The translations under genes were made by a program, and so were the position numbers. Of a stretch of 64,000 nucleotides of DNA, positions 25,562-36,819 are shown one piece after another. Where the stretch lies: positions 62,001-126,000 of the forward strand of contig NC_013235.1 of the NCBI RefSeq assembly GCF_000024365.1. Reading direction: 5' to 3'. Below the pieces are notes generated by a model that worked only from the letters and a program-made list of their open reading frames with translations, did no database searches and had not been told where the DNA came from. This stretch comes from Nakamurella multipartita DSM 44233 (GTDB lineage Bacteria; Actinomycetota; Actinomycetes; Mycobacteriales; Nakamurellaceae). Position 1 is the stretch's first letter; each line of letters opens with the position of its first letter.

Positions 25562-27043
25562 TCAGGACCCACCGGCCAGGGCGGCGGCGATCACGGAGCG
25601 ACCGACGGGGCCGGCGACCCGGGCACCGGTCGCCTCCACGCCCAGGTCGCCACCGTTCTCGACCAGCACGGCCACGGCGACCTTCGGGTTGTCGGCCGGG
25701 GCGAACGCGACGTACCAGGCGTGCGGGGGCGTGTTCTTCGGGTCGGTGCCGTGCTCGGCGGTTCCGGTCTTGGACGCGATGACCAGGTCGGCGATGCTGC
25801 CCGAGAGCGGCGTCTGCTTCTCCGACTCGATCATCATGTCCTTGAGCTGGTCGGCGACCGGAATCGGGATCGCCTGGCCCAGCGACTCCGGCTGGGTCTG
25901 CGAGATGACCGTCAGGTCCGGCTTGGTGGTCTGCGCGATCAGGTGCGGGGCCATCTGGTCGCCCCGGTTGGCGATGGTCGCGGTCACCCAGGCCATCTCG
26001 AACGGGGTCACGGCCACGTCCCGCTGCCCGATGCCGGTCTGGGCCAGGGCCGCGGTGTCCGGGATATCGCCGAGCCGGGAGCCGACCACGTCCATTCCGA
26101 CGTCGACGCCGTCACCGGTGACGCCCAGCGCCTCCGCCTGCTTGCGCACGACGGGCGCGCCCAGGCTCATCGCCACCTCGGCGAAGGCGGTGTTGCACGA
26201 GTGGGCCAGGGCCTGGGTCAGGGTGACGTCCTCGCCACCGGCATCGGCGCAGGTCTCGCCGCCGAAGTTGGACAGCGTCGCCCCACCCGTCCCGGGCAGG
26301 GTGATGGTCGGCTCACCGGTGACCGTCGTCTGCGGGGTGTAGCCGTTCTGCAGCGCGGCCGCGGCGATGACCAGCTTGAACGTCGAGCCGGGCGGGTAGA
26401 CCGCGGACACGGCCCGGTTCAGCAGCGGGCTGGGATCGGCGTTGACCAGGTCGTTGTAGGCCTGCCGCTGGGTGGCGTCCGAATGGCTGGCCAGCGGGTT
26501 GGGGTCGTAGGACGGGGTGGACACCATGGCCAGGATGTTGCCGGTGGACGGCTCCATCGCCACCACCGCGCCGACGTAGCCCTTGTCGGCCATCGCCGAG
26601 TATGCCGCCTGCTGCACGGCCGGCACCAGGGTCAGCTGGACGTTGCCGCCGCGTGGGTCACGGCCGGTGATCAGGTCGGAGAGCTGGCCGGCGATCAGTT
26701 CGGGGGCCTCCCCGGACAGGATCTCGTTCTGGTTGCGTTCGATCCCGGTGGGCCCGTACCGCATCGAGTAGTAGCCGACCGGATGCGCGTACGCGGCCCC
26801 TTCCGGGTAGACCCGCTGGTAGCTGTACTGGTCGTCGACCGGGTCGGACCGGGCCAGCACCACCCCACCGGCCGCGGTGATCTGGCCGCGCTGACGGCTG
26901 TACTCGGCGACCAGCGTGCGTTTGTTGTTCGGGTCGGCCCGGTAGTCGTCGGCCTTGATGACCTGGGTGTAGGCGATGTTGGCCAGCAGCAGCACAACCA
27001 TCACGATGACCGCGGTGCCCAGCCGGCGCAGCGGGCGCTTCAC
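25562..27043 (-). CDS. pbpA: Penicillin-binding protein 2 (PbpA), peptidoglycan transpeptidase
   Basis: Class B penicillin-binding protein cross-linking peptidoglycan with RodA as glycosyltransferase partner. The GTG at 27043 overlaps the rodA stop (GTGA), giving 493 residues. An amino-terminal helix (AVIVMVVLLLANIAYTQVI) anchors it. The catalytic motifs are intact: SxxK at Ser220 in PPGSTFKL, SxN as AHSCNTAF and KTG in IASKTGTAEHG. The first half carries the non-catalytic PBP dimerisation region. Confidence 0.94.
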   Translation of the reverse strand: MKRPLRRLGTAVIVMVVLLLANIAYTQVIKADDYRADPNNKRTLVAEYSRQRGQITAAGGVVLARSDPVDDQYSYQRVYPEGAAYAHPVGYYSMRYGPTGIERNQNEILSGEAPELIAGQLSDLITGRDPRGGNVQLTLVPAVQQAAYSAMADKGYVGAVVAMEPSTGNILAMVSTPSYDPNPLASHSDATQRQAYNDLVNADPSPLLNRAVSAVYPPGSTFKLVIAAAALQNGYTPQTTVTGEPTITLPGTGGATLSNFGGETCADAGGEDVTLTQALAHSCNTAFAEVAMSLGAPVVRKQAEALGVTGDGVDVGMDVVGSRLGDIPDTAALAQTGIGQRDVAVTPFEMAWVTATIANRGDQMAPHLIAQTTKPDLTVISQTQPESLGQAIPIPVADQLKDMMIESEKQTPLSGSIADLVIASKTGTAEHGTDPKNTPPHAWYVAFAPADNPKVAVAVLVENGGDLGVEATGARVAGPVGRSVIAAALAGGS

Positions 27044-28499
27044 GACCGTCCGCCCGCGCGCTGGGCCGCCGGGACGGCGGGCACCATCTGGGTGTGCGCC
27101 TCGTCCAGGGGGACCTCGGGGGTGGGCGCGGGCCGCACCGGCTCCGGCGGACGCCGCGACGAGTCGGAGATGCGCACCAGCAGGGCCAGGATCACGTAGT
27201 TGGAGAGCAGCGAGGAACCACCGTAGGACAGGAACGGGGTGGTCAGTCCGGTCAGCGGGATGAGCCGGGTGACGCCGCCGACCACGATGAACATCTGCAG
27301 GGCCAACGAGAACGACAGCCCGCCGGCCAGCAGGGTGCCGAAGCCGTCCTTGGCCGCCAGCCCGGTGCGGATGCCCCGCGCGGTCAGGATCAGGTAGCAC
27401 AGCAGGATGGCGGTGACGCCGACCAGACCGAGCTCCTCGCCCAGCGCGGCCATGATGAAGTCGGTCGAGGCGAACGGCACGATGTCCGGACGGCCGGCGC
27501 CCAGACCGGTGCCGAAGATGCCGCCGGTGCCCAGACCGAACAGCGACTGCACCAACTGGTAGCCGTTGCCCAACGGGTCGGCGAACGGGTCGAGCCAGAT
27601 GTCCACCCGGACCCGGACGTGACTGAACATCCGGTAGGCCAGGTAGGCCCCGGCGGAGAAGCCGAGCACGCCGATGATCAGCCAGGACACCCGGCCGGTG
27701 GCCACGTAGATCATGGCCAGGAAGGTGCCGAAGATCAGCAGTGCGCTGCCCAGGTCCTTGCCCAGGACCAGGACGCCGAGCACCAGCAGCAGCGCGACCA
27801 GCAGCGGCCCGAGGTCTCGGCCCCGGGGCAGGACCAGGCCGAACACCTTCTTGCCGGCGGTGGAGAGCACGGTGCGCTTGGAGACCAGGAAGGCCGCCGC
27901 GAAGATGATCAGGGCGATCTTGGCGAACTCGGCCGGTTGGATCGAGAACAGCCCGGGGACACGGATCCAGATCTTGGCCCCGTTCACCTCGGACAGGCTG
28001 GACGGCAGGAGCGCGGGAATGATCAGGAACACCACACCGACCAGGGCCAGCGTGTACGCGTAGGACTGCAACACGGTGTGGTCGCGCACCACCAGCAGCA
28101 CGACGAGGAAGAACACCAGCGCGACCGCGGTCCACACCAGTTGCAGCGAGGCCTGCGGGGTCGGCACCTCCTCGCCGCGGTTGATCGCGCTGATCTCCCG
28201 GGCCAGGTCCAACCGGTAGATCATGACCAGCCCGATGCCGTTGAGCAGGGCGACGATCGGCAGCAGCAGCGGGTCGGCGTAGGGCGCGTAGCGGCGGATC
28301 AGCAGGTGGGCGACGGCCAGGGCGAGCAGGTACCCGCCGCCGTAGTAGGCCAGGCTCCAGCTCAGGGTGCGGCTCTGGTTGAGCTCGACGATGACCAGCG
28401 CCGAGGTGACCACCACCGCGGCGAACACGAGCATCCAGAACTCGGCGGTGCGCCCGGTCCGGATCGGCCGGGCGCCCGCCGTTGCGTCCGGACGCCGAC

Positions 28500-28503
<4 letters not shown>
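27040..28503 (-). CDS. rodA: RodA/FtsW-family peptidoglycan glycosyltransferase
   Basis: SEDS polymerase that extends glycan strands for elongation. 487 residues from the GTG at 28503, which overlaps the pstP stop. Around ten to twelve membrane helices. Family signatures present are PAEFAKIALIIF, GKDLGSALLIFGTFLAMIYVAT, ADPLGNGYQLVQSLFGLGTGG, FASTDFIMAALGEELG and LTTPFLSYGGSSLLSNY. The cytoplasmic tail is Pro-rich. Coupled by overlaps to pstP and pbpA. Confidence 0.94.
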
Positions 28504-30059
<1,556 letters not shown>

Positions 30060-30138
30060 CCGGGAGCCTCTCGGATGACGTGGGCACCCCGGGTGGGATG
30101 GTCCCGCGGGCAGGGTGGGGTCGGGCGCCGGGGCCGGG

Positions 30139-30609
30139 TCATGGTCGTAACTCGATCACGGTACGGCCGATCCGGATGGGCACGCCCACCGGAACCGGGG
30201 TCGGTGTGGTCACCCGGACCCGGTCGAGATAGGTGCCGTTGGTCGATCCGAGGTCCTCCAGGTAGTACTCCTGCCCCTGCTGGGTCAGCCGCGCGTGCCG
30301 CGAGGAGGCGTAGTCGTCGTCCAGCACCAGGGTGGAATCCTCGGCCCGGCCGATCAGGATGGGCCCCGGGCCCAGCCGTAGCCGGGTGCCGGCCAGCGAA
30401 CCGGCCGTCACCACCAGCGTGCTCGGCTGCAACCGGCCCTGCGGCACCTGCGCCACGGCCGCCTGCCCGCCGCGGCGCCGCCCGCCGTCGGTCCGGGGTT
30501 CCCCGGCGTACCGCAGATCGGTCCGGATCACCCGGATCGCGGCCAGCACGAACAGGCAGAGCAGGACCAGGAAGCCGATCCTGGTCAGCTGGAGGATGAG
30601 TGCGGGCAC
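30139..30609 (-). CDS. fhaB: Membrane-anchored FHA-domain protein FhaB (FipA-like)
   Basis: Phosphothreonine reader of 156 residues that in mycobacteria links FtsZ/FtsQ to kinase signalling. The GTG at 30609 begins with a membrane helix (IGFLVLLCLFVLAAIRVI). The FHA domain follows: ILIGRAEDSTLVL, SSRHARL and EDLGSTNGTYLD contain the phospho-binding Arg, Ser, His and Asn. First step of the operon after fhaA, with 80 bases to pstP. Confidence 0.94.
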   Translation of the reverse strand: MPALILQLTRIGFLVLLCLFVLAAIRVIRTDLRYAGEPRTDGGRRRGGQAAVAQVPQGRLQPSTLVVTAGSLAGTRLRLGPGPILIGRAEDSTLVLDDDYASSRHARLTQQGQEYYLEDLGSTNGTYLDRVRVTTPTPVPVGVPIRIGRTVIELRP

Positions 30610-30645
30610 CGTGGGAAACCTGGTTCGCTGTCCGGGGGCCGGACT

Positions 30646-31830
30646 TCAGTACCGGCTCGAGAAGACGACCGTGGAGTGACCGATGTGGATCACGTCGCCG
30701 TCCGCCAGTTGCCAGGTCTGGACCGAGGAACCGTTGACGGTCGTGCCGTTGGTCGAGCCCAGGTCGTGCAGCACCGCGGACTGCCCGTCGAAGTAGATGT
30801 CCACGTGCCGGCGCGACACCGAGGTGTCGGCCAGCCGGAACGAGGCGTCCTGACCGCGGCCGATGACGTTGGACCCGCGCTGCAGCTGATAGCTGCGGCC
30901 GGAGCCGTCGTCGACGGACAGGGTGGCGGTGATCTCCTGCGGTCCGGCGGCGGGCACCCCGTAGTTCTGTCCCCAGTTCGGCTGGGCCGGCTGCTGCGGG
31001 TAGTTCTGGTATCCGGGCTGGCCGTAGCCCTGCTGGTAGTCCGGCGGCGGGTAGCCCTGCGGGTAGCCGGGCTGCTGGTAGCCGCCGCCCTGGTCCCAGC
31101 CGCCCGGTCCGGACGGGTACTGCGGGGCGTTCTGCTGGGGGCCGTTCTGCTGGGGGTAGCCGGGCGGCGGCTGCTGGCCGTACTGCTGCTCCCACTGCTG
31201 GCTCTGCGGGTCCCAGCCGCGCTGGCCGTAGCCGGGTGCGTCATAGGGCTGGGGCGGGTAACCGGGGTTGGCCTGGCCCTGGTCCGGACCGTAACCGGGC
31301 TGCTGGCCGTACTGATTCGGGCTGCCCGGGTAGGACCGGCCGTCCGGTTCGCGCCGGTCGCCCTGGTCCGGGGACCGTCCCTGCGAATCGCGCCCGTAAT
31401 CGCCTGGCTGCTGACTCATGCGCCCCACTCCTGCCCTTGCCTGCGATGAACGTCGACCGACATCAGGATCGACGAACGAGCTGATGCGGAACTGCCCGGT
31501 GTGCAGGGCCTGGGACTGTTCCAGCGTCACCGAGATGTCGCCGAACGTCTGCCATCCCTGCTGGTTGAGATACTCCCGGATCATGTCCGACAGTGCAGTG
31601 GCGACACTCTCGTCGGCTGAACTCAGGCCCTGCTGATCGGTCGGTCCGAGTGAGACCTTGTAGTGATTGGGCGCGACCGCGACGGCCCCCTGGTGCTGGA
31701 CGTGGTCGGCGGCCTCCCGCTGGAGGGCGTCGGCGACCTCGGCCGGCTGGACCTTGCCGCCGAACAGGCGCGCGAAGGTGTTGCCGACGGCGCCTTGGAG
31801 CTTGCGCTCGAAGGTCTGGATGACGCCCAT
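30646..31830 (-). CDS. fhaA: FHA-domain protein FhaA
   Basis: Cytoplasmic scaffold regulating peptidoglycan precursor flipping through phospho-MviN in mycobacteria. 394 residues: a conserved FhaA_N domain (MGVIQTFERKLQGAVGNTF to about residue 125), a long low-complexity linker rich in Gln, Gly, Pro and Tyr (about 130-300), and an FHA domain with VIGRGQDASFRL, SVSRRHVDI and DLGSTNGT. AGGAGG five bases before ATG 31830 fixes the start. It heads the kinase operon. Confidence 0.95.
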   Translation of the reverse strand: MGVIQTFERKLQGAVGNTFARLFGGKVQPAEVADALQREAADHVQHQGAVAVAPNHYKVSLGPTDQQGLSSADESVATALSDMIREYLNQQGWQTFGDISVTLEQSQALHTGQFRISSFVDPDVGRRSSQARAGVGRMSQQPGDYGRDSQGRSPDQGDRREPDGRSYPGSPNQYGQQPGYGPDQGQANPGYPPQPYDAPGYGQRGWDPQSQQWEQQYGQQPPPGYPQQNGPQQNAPQYPSGPGGWDQGGGYQQPGYPQGYPPPDYQQGYGQPGYQNYPQQPAQPNWGQNYGVPAAGPQEITATLSVDDGSGRSYQLQRGSNVIGRGQDASFRLADTSVSRRHVDIYFDGQSAVLHDLGSTNGTTVNGSSVQTWQLADGDVIHIGHSTVVFSSRY

Positions 31831-32026
31831 CGACACCTCCTGCCTCGTTCGTCCCGCGGCCCCGGACGGCGATTGTCGCTGCTCGGGGCATGCGGATGAC
31901 CGATCACGGCCCAGCCTTGATCGTAGTGGTGACGCCTTCGACCGGTCGCGGTTGCTCCTGCTCGCCCGGCCGTTGCCGTTCCGTGACCCGCCGGACCGGT
32001 CGGTGCGGGCCCGTTTCCGGTCGGGT

Positions 32027-32665
32027 TCAGGCGAGATCCGGTCGGGCCGGCGGCACGGCCCGCAGGCTCTGCGATCCCTCGACCAGGTCGGCCGAGCCCC
32101 CGCTGAACTGGGCCAACCAGCGGCCCAACGCGGCCCGGCCGGCGGTCGGCACCAGCAGGTGGACGGTGACCCGCGCGGCGTAGTCGATGCCGGTGATCTC
32201 GGCGCCGGCCGAGCGCAGGCCGTGCTCGAGCCGCCCGGCCGCGGCGTGCTCGACCGTGACCGTCAGCTCGGTGTGCGGGACCAGATCAAAGACGCCGATC
32301 GCGTCCAGGGCCTCGCTCACGCTGCGGCCGTAGGCCCGGACCAGGCCACCGGCGCCCAGCTTGACGCCGCCGAAGTACCGGGTGACCACAGCCACCGTGT
32401 TGGTGATCTCGCGGGCGGTCAGCACCTGCAGCATGGGCACCCCGGCGGTGCCGGCGGGCTCGCCGTCGTCGTTGGAGCGCTGCTGCTCGCCGTGCGCTCC
32501 CGTGCGGAAGGCGGTGCAGTGGTGAGTGGCCGACCAGTGTGTGGACCGCACCTGCTCGATGAAGGCGGTGGCCTGCTCGGCGCTCTCGGCCGGGCTCAGG
32601 GCACAGATAAAACGCGAGCGCTGGATCTGCAGCTCGTGGGTGCCGGCCCGGCGGATCGTCCGCAT
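32027..32665 (-). CDS. IMPACT/YigZ family protein
   Basis: 212 residues. The first domain has the UPF0029 signature: RFICALSPAESAEQATAFIE, ATHHCTAF, SNDDGEPAGTAGVPML and VTRYFGGVKLGAGGLVRAYG. The carboxy-terminal ferredoxin-like DUF1949 region follows. Eukaryotic IMPACT modulates translation control and YigZ is often annotated as a translation-associated factor, but the bacterial role is uncertain. The 190 bases upstream of fhaA show no other gene. Confidence 0.9.
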   Translation of the reverse strand: MRTIRRAGTHELQIQRSRFICALSPAESAEQATAFIEQVRSTHWSATHHCTAFRTGAHGEQQRSNDDGEPAGTAGVPMLQVLTAREITNTVAVVTRYFGGVKLGAGGLVRAYGRSVSEALDAIGVFDLVPHTELTVTVEHAAAGRLEHGLRSAGAEITGIDYAARVTVHLLVPTAGRAALGRWLAQFSGGSADLVEGSQSLRAVPPARPDLA

Positions 32666-32679
32666 GCGGGCGACGGTAA

Positions 32680-32785
32680 CCCGCGCGGATCAACATCCCC
32701 TGCGCGGCCGAAGTCGTTGACTTGCGGCTCAGGCGTCACATTCGGGGGGAGGTTGATCCGCGCGGGCGGAGTTGATCCGCGCGGG
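32680..32785. repeat. 15-bp motif in three copies, one inverted
   Basis: GTTGATCCGCGCGGG occurs exactly at 32752-32766 and 32771-32785; its exact reverse complement is at 32680-32694. The inverted pair can form a long stem over a 57-base loop. It lies between the divergent-facing start of the YigZ-like gene and the end of the decarboxylase pseudogene. Confidence 0.85.
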
Positions 32786-32799
32786 TAGGGGCGGGGCGG

Positions 32800-34166
32800 T
32801 CAGGCGGTGCGGTCGAGGATCTGCCGGACCAGTTCCATCGGGGTGTGCGGGTGCAGGAAGGCGAACCGGCCGACCGTCTCGCCCTCCCACTTGCTCGGCG
32901 GGATGAACGCGATGCCGTCGCGGTGCAGGGTGGTGGCCCACTCGTCGTAGTCGGCCGGGCTCCAGCCGACCCGGCGGAACAGCACGACGCCCAGGTCGGG
33001 TTCCCGGATGAGCTCCAGGTGCGGGGTGGCGGCGATCAGCTCGGCGGTCTGCCGAGCCAGGTCGACCGCGACCTCGATCGCCGACCGGTAGGCGTCGATG
33101 CCGTGCACGGCCAGCGAGAACCACAGCGGCAGCCCGCGGGCCCGCCGCGTCAGGTGGTAGGCGTAGTCGGTCGGGTTCCACTCGCCGGCCGGGTCGTCGG
33201 TGTGGATGACGTCCAGGTAGGACGCGTCCTGGGTGTGCGTGGCCTTGGCCAGCGCCGGCTGCCGGTAGAGCAGGGCGCAGCAGTCGAACGGTGCGAACAG
33301 CCACTTGTGCGGGTCCAGGATGAACGAATCGGCCAGCTCCAGACCCGCGTACTTGGGCTTGAGCGAGTGGGCGAAGATCCCGGAGCCGCCGTAGGCGCCG
33401 TCCACGTGGAACCACCAGTCGTGCTCGCGAGCGATGGCGCCGACGCCGGCCAGGTCGTCGACGATCCCGGCGTTGGTGGTGCCGCTGGTGGCGACGACGG
33501 CGACGACATCGCTCGGGTCGGGATCGGCCGCGATCGCCGCCCGCACGGTCGGGCCGGTCAACCGGTGGTCAGGCGTGCGCACCACGAGCGCATCCATCTC
33601 CAGCAGGCGCAGGGTGTTCACGATCGAGGAGTGCGCGTCCTCGCCGACCACCACCCGCGGCCGGCGTCCGGCCAGGGCGTCGCCCAGCCGATGCTTGCCG
33701 GTCTCCCGGGCCACGGCCAGCGCGGACAGATTCCCGGCCGAACCGCCGGAGACGAAGCAGCCGCCCGCCCCGGCCGGCATGCCGGCCTCGTCGGCGATGA
33801 CCCGCAGCGCGCTGTTCTCGGCCGCGATCGCCCCGGAGGCCTCCAGCCAGGAGATGCCCTGGATCGAGGCGGAGGACACGACCATGTCGAACAGCAGGCT
33901 CGCCTTGGTCGGCGCGGCCGGGATGAAACCGAGGAACCGGGGGCTGTCGGCCGAGATGATGCTCGGCGCGATCACCGACGAGTAGACGCCGAGCACCTCG
34001 TCCGGCGGCCGCGGGTGTCCCGGATCAGGCCGTCGAGCTCGAAGGACAGCTCCTGGGCCGATCGGGTGCCGCGGTCCAGCGGGACCGGCGTCATCCGCAG
34101 CCGGTTCTCGGCGTAGGCCAGGATGCTGCGGACCATCGCGTCGGTGGTCTGGTTGACGGAGTGCAT
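32800..34166 (-). pseudogene. PLP-dependent aromatic-L-amino-acid/glutamate decarboxylase, frameshifted
   Basis: The family is group II pyridoxal-phosphate decarboxylases making amines from amino acids. The amino end (MHSVNQTTDAMVRSILAYAE to GLIRDTRGR) begins at ATG 34166 in one frame; the rest (GVYSSVIAPSIISADSPRFL onward) is in another. The junction is at a GC run near 34001-34012, where one missing base would restore an uninterrupted protein with PPDEVLGVY. The remainder looks intact, including FHVDGAYGG and the cofactor lysine in ILDPHKWLF. Five bases upstream lies the stop of a permease that is itself disrupted, so the transport/decarboxylation pair appears dead, unless the base loss is a sequencing error. 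Confidence 0.8.
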
Positions 34167-34171
34167 CGGGT

Positions 34172-35107
34172 TCAGTCCTTGTTCTGATCGGTGTTCGGGC
34201 GGGCGGGCGGTTCGGGCGCCCGTTCGGTGGCGTCGACGGTGAGTGGAGTGGGGGCGGCCAGCAGGCCGGCCCGCTGATGCCGGCCGAGGCGAGAGTGCCG
34301 GATCCCGTATGCGAAGTACCAGATCAGGGCGACGGCCACCCAGCCCAGGAAGACCAGCAGGGTGATCGGCCGCAGGTCCTTGATGATCCACAGGCAGCCG
34401 AGCGCGGACAGGATCGGCGTCACCGGATACAGCGGCACCCGGAAGGTGCGCGGCAGCGAGGGTTCCCGATGACGCAGCACCATCACCGCGATCGAGACGA
34501 CCAGGAAGGCGACCAACGTGCCGACGCTGGTCATCTCGGCCAGGAAGCTGATCGGCACGAATCCGGCCAGCAGCGCGATGACGGTGGCGACCACGACGGT
34601 GTTGGCGATCGGCGTGCGGGTGCGCGGGTTCACCTTGTGGAACAGCTGCGGGACCATCCCGTCGCGGGCCATGGTGAACAGGATGCGGGTCTGCCCGTAG
34701 ATGACGACCAGGGTGATCGAGAAGATCGAGATGACCGCGCCGGCCGCGAGCACGGTGCCGGGCCAGGACGCGCCGACGATGGTCTCCAGGATCTGGGCCA
34801 GGCCGGCCTCCTGACCGTCGAACTGCTGCCACGGCTGCGCGGCCACCGCGACCAGGCTGACCAGGATGTACAGGCCGGTGATGGTGACCAGGGCGATCAT
34901 GATCGCCATCGGCAGCGTTCGGTGCGGGTTCTTGACCTCGTCGCCGGCCGTGGAGACGGCGTCCAGCCCGATGAACGAGAAGAAGATGATGCCGGCCGCG
35001 GCGGTGATGCCGGCCATCCCGAACGGGGCGAAATCGGCCAGGTTGTCGGTGTTCCAGCCGGTCAGGCCCACCCCGATGAACAGCAGCAGGATGGCGATCT
35101 TGATCAG
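34172..35107 (-). pseudogene. APC-family amino-acid permease, C-terminal fragment
   Basis: Carboxy-terminal two thirds of a 12-helix amino-acid/polyamine/organocation permease. It resumes at LIKIAILLLFIGVGL next to the insertion sequence and runs through helices with FFSFIGLDAVSTAGDEVKNP, LVVIYGQTRILFTMARDG and a cytoplasmic Pro-rich tail. The first third is at 36820-37417. The TCAG at 35104-35107 is one copy of the duplicated target. The permease would have brought in the substrate for the decarboxylase downstream. Confidence 0.9.
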
Positions 35108-35189
35108 TCACCCTGTCCCTTCCGGTGACGCCACGACGGCGTGAAAATGGGAGGTGGGTTGCCTGTCGACGCCGATTCGTTCGCTTGAG

Positions 35190-35345
35190 CTTCGAGCCCG
35201 TTGATCAGTCTGGCGCCGGGGCCCGACCTTGACGGGTCACGCACTGTTGCTTCGAGCACGCCGGTCAGATTTTCGGTTCCCGACCGAGGCCCCCGGGCAG
35301 CCCGCCGTGGCGGTGGTGCACCTCAGGGAAGGAGCGACGCGGTGT
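35190..35345 (+). ncRNA. Candidate bridge RNA in the IS110 left end
   Basis: IS110-group elements encode a guide (bridge) RNA in the non-coding end upstream of the recombinase gene. Here that region contains TTGATCAG (35201-35208), identical to the host target left of the insertion, and CCGGTCAG (35261-35268), identical to the element's own right end plus core at 36816-36823. Target guide before donor guide is the order known for bridge RNAs. The right-hand guide halves are not obvious. Borders are approximate. Confidence 0.5.
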
Positions 35346-35346
35346 G

Positions 35347-36744
35347 ATGACCAAACAGGTCGAGGAGATCCTCGACGAACCCCATGAACAGATCGTGCAG
35401 CGGGTCTGCGCGATCGACGTGGGCAAGGACTCGGGCACAGTCTGCGTTCGCGTACCAGCCGCGTCCGGGACGGGTCGGCGAGTGAGCAAAGTCTGGGACG
35501 TCCCGGCCCGAACCAGAGCGGTCCTGGGCCTGGCCGCACAGCTGTCAGACCAGGGCATCGAGAAGGTGACCCTGGAATCGACTTCGGACTACTGGCGGAT
35601 CTGGTTCTATCTGCTGGAAGCTCATGGCCTGGACGTGCAGTTGGTCAATGCCCGCGATGTCAAGAACGTCCCCGGTCGCCCCAAAACGGACAAGCTGGAC
35701 AGTGTGTGGTTGGCCAAGCTCACCGAGAAGGGGCTGTTGCGTCCATCGTTCGTGCCATCAGCGCAGGTCCGGCAGTTGCGCGACTACACCCGGATGCGGG
35801 CCGATCTGACCGGCGACCGGACCAGGTACTGGCAACGGCTGGAGAAGCTGCTGGAGGACGCCCTGATCAAGGTCACCTCCGTGGCGAGCAGGATCGACAC
35901 CCTGTCCGTCCGGGACATGATTGAGGCCCTGATCGCGGGCCAGCGGGACCCGCGGGTTCTGGCCGGCATGGCCCGCGGCCGGATGCGGCTCAAGTACGCC
36001 GACCTGGTCGAGTCGCTGACCGGTCAGTTCGACGATCATCACGCCGAGCTGGCCCGGATGCTGCTGCATCAGATCGACACGCTGACCGATCAGATCGACG
36101 TCCTGACCGCACGCATCGAGGCACTCCTGGCCAGCTTGCCGGCCGGTAACACCCCCGATCCGGACCGCCCCGCACCGGATGGCCAAACTCGGCCCGGTAC
36201 GAGGGCTAACGCACCCGCCGACGAGGCGGCCCAGCGCCGGACACCGCCGACGGCCGCAGACATGATCAAGATCCTGGACCAGATACCCGGGATCGGCCCA
36301 AGCAACGCACAGGTCATCATCGCCGAGATCGGGCTGGACATGAGCCGGTTCCCGACCGCTGGCCATCTGGTGTCCTGGACCCGGCTGTGCCCCCGCACGA
36401 TCCAGTCCGGGAAACGATCAACAACCGGTAAGACCGGCAAGGGCAACCGTTACCTGCGCGCCGTGCTTGGTGAAGCGGCCGCGACCGGCGGCAAGACCCA
36501 AACCTTCCTGGGAGAACGCTATCGACGCCTGATCAAACGCCGCGGCAAACTCAAAACGATCGTCGCCATCGCCCGATCCATCCTTGTCATCATCTGGCAC
36601 CTGCTCGCCAACCCCGGCACGACCTTCCACGACCTCGGCGTCGATTTCAACGACCACCGCATCGACATCGGACGCCGAACCCGTAACCACGTCCGGCAAC
36701 TCGAAGCCCTCGGCTTCAACGTCACCCTGACCGCGGCCGCCTAA
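35347..36744 (+). CDS. IS110-family transposase (DEDD recombinase)
   Basis: About 465 residues, ATG 35347 (a GTG lies one codon before) with GGAG upstream. The RuvC-like amino domain carries the acidic residues in CAIDVGKDSG, TLESTSDYW and PKTDKLDSVW. The carboxy domain is Transposase_20: DQIPGIGPSNAQVIIAEIG, with the catalytic serine expected in SGKRSTTGKTGKGNRYLR. The gene looks intact, so the element may still be active. Confidence 0.93.
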   Translation: MTKQVEEILDEPHEQIVQRVCAIDVGKDSGTVCVRVPAASGTGRRVSKVWDVPARTRAVLGLAAQLSDQGIEKVTLESTSDYWRIWFYLLEAHGLDVQLVNARDVKNVPGRPKTDKLDSVWLAKLTEKGLLRPSFVPSAQVRQLRDYTRMRADLTGDRTRYWQRLEKLLEDALIKVTSVASRIDTLSVRDMIEALIAGQRDPRVLAGMARGRMRLKYADLVESLTGQFDDHHAELARMLLHQIDTLTDQIDVLTARIEALLASLPAGNTPDPDRPAPDGQTRPGTRANAPADEAAQRRTPPTAADMIKILDQIPGIGPSNAQVIIAEIGLDMSRFPTAGHLVSWTRLCPRTIQSGKRSTTGKTGKGNRYLRAVLGEAAATGGKTQTFLGERYRRLIKRRGKLKTIVAIARSILVIIWHLLANPGTTFHDLGVDFNDHRIDIGRRTRNHVRQLEALGFNVTLTAAA

Positions 36745-36819
36745 ACCCGACACCCACCCAACCCGATGGTCACCACCACGGGTCACCCTTGGCTGCCCAA
36801 CGGCACGTTGATTTTCCGG

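Larger units (their letters stand above)
35108..36819 (+). mobile_element. IS110-family insertion sequence inside an amino-acid permease gene
   Basis: The interrupted permease defines the borders: the original GTG CTG ATC AAG (plus-strand CTTGATCAGCAC) is split so that TCAG occurs at 35104-35107 and again at 36820-36823. There are no clear terminal inverted repeats, as usual for IS110. A non-coding left end of about 240 bases precedes the single transposase gene, and 75 bases follow it. About 1.7 kb, at the long end for the family. Confidence 0.88.

Noticed and set aside
35108-36819. Terminal inverted repeats for the IS110 element
   Set aside because: No convincing repeat is present at the ends; IS110 elements usually lack them, and the borders come from the split permease.
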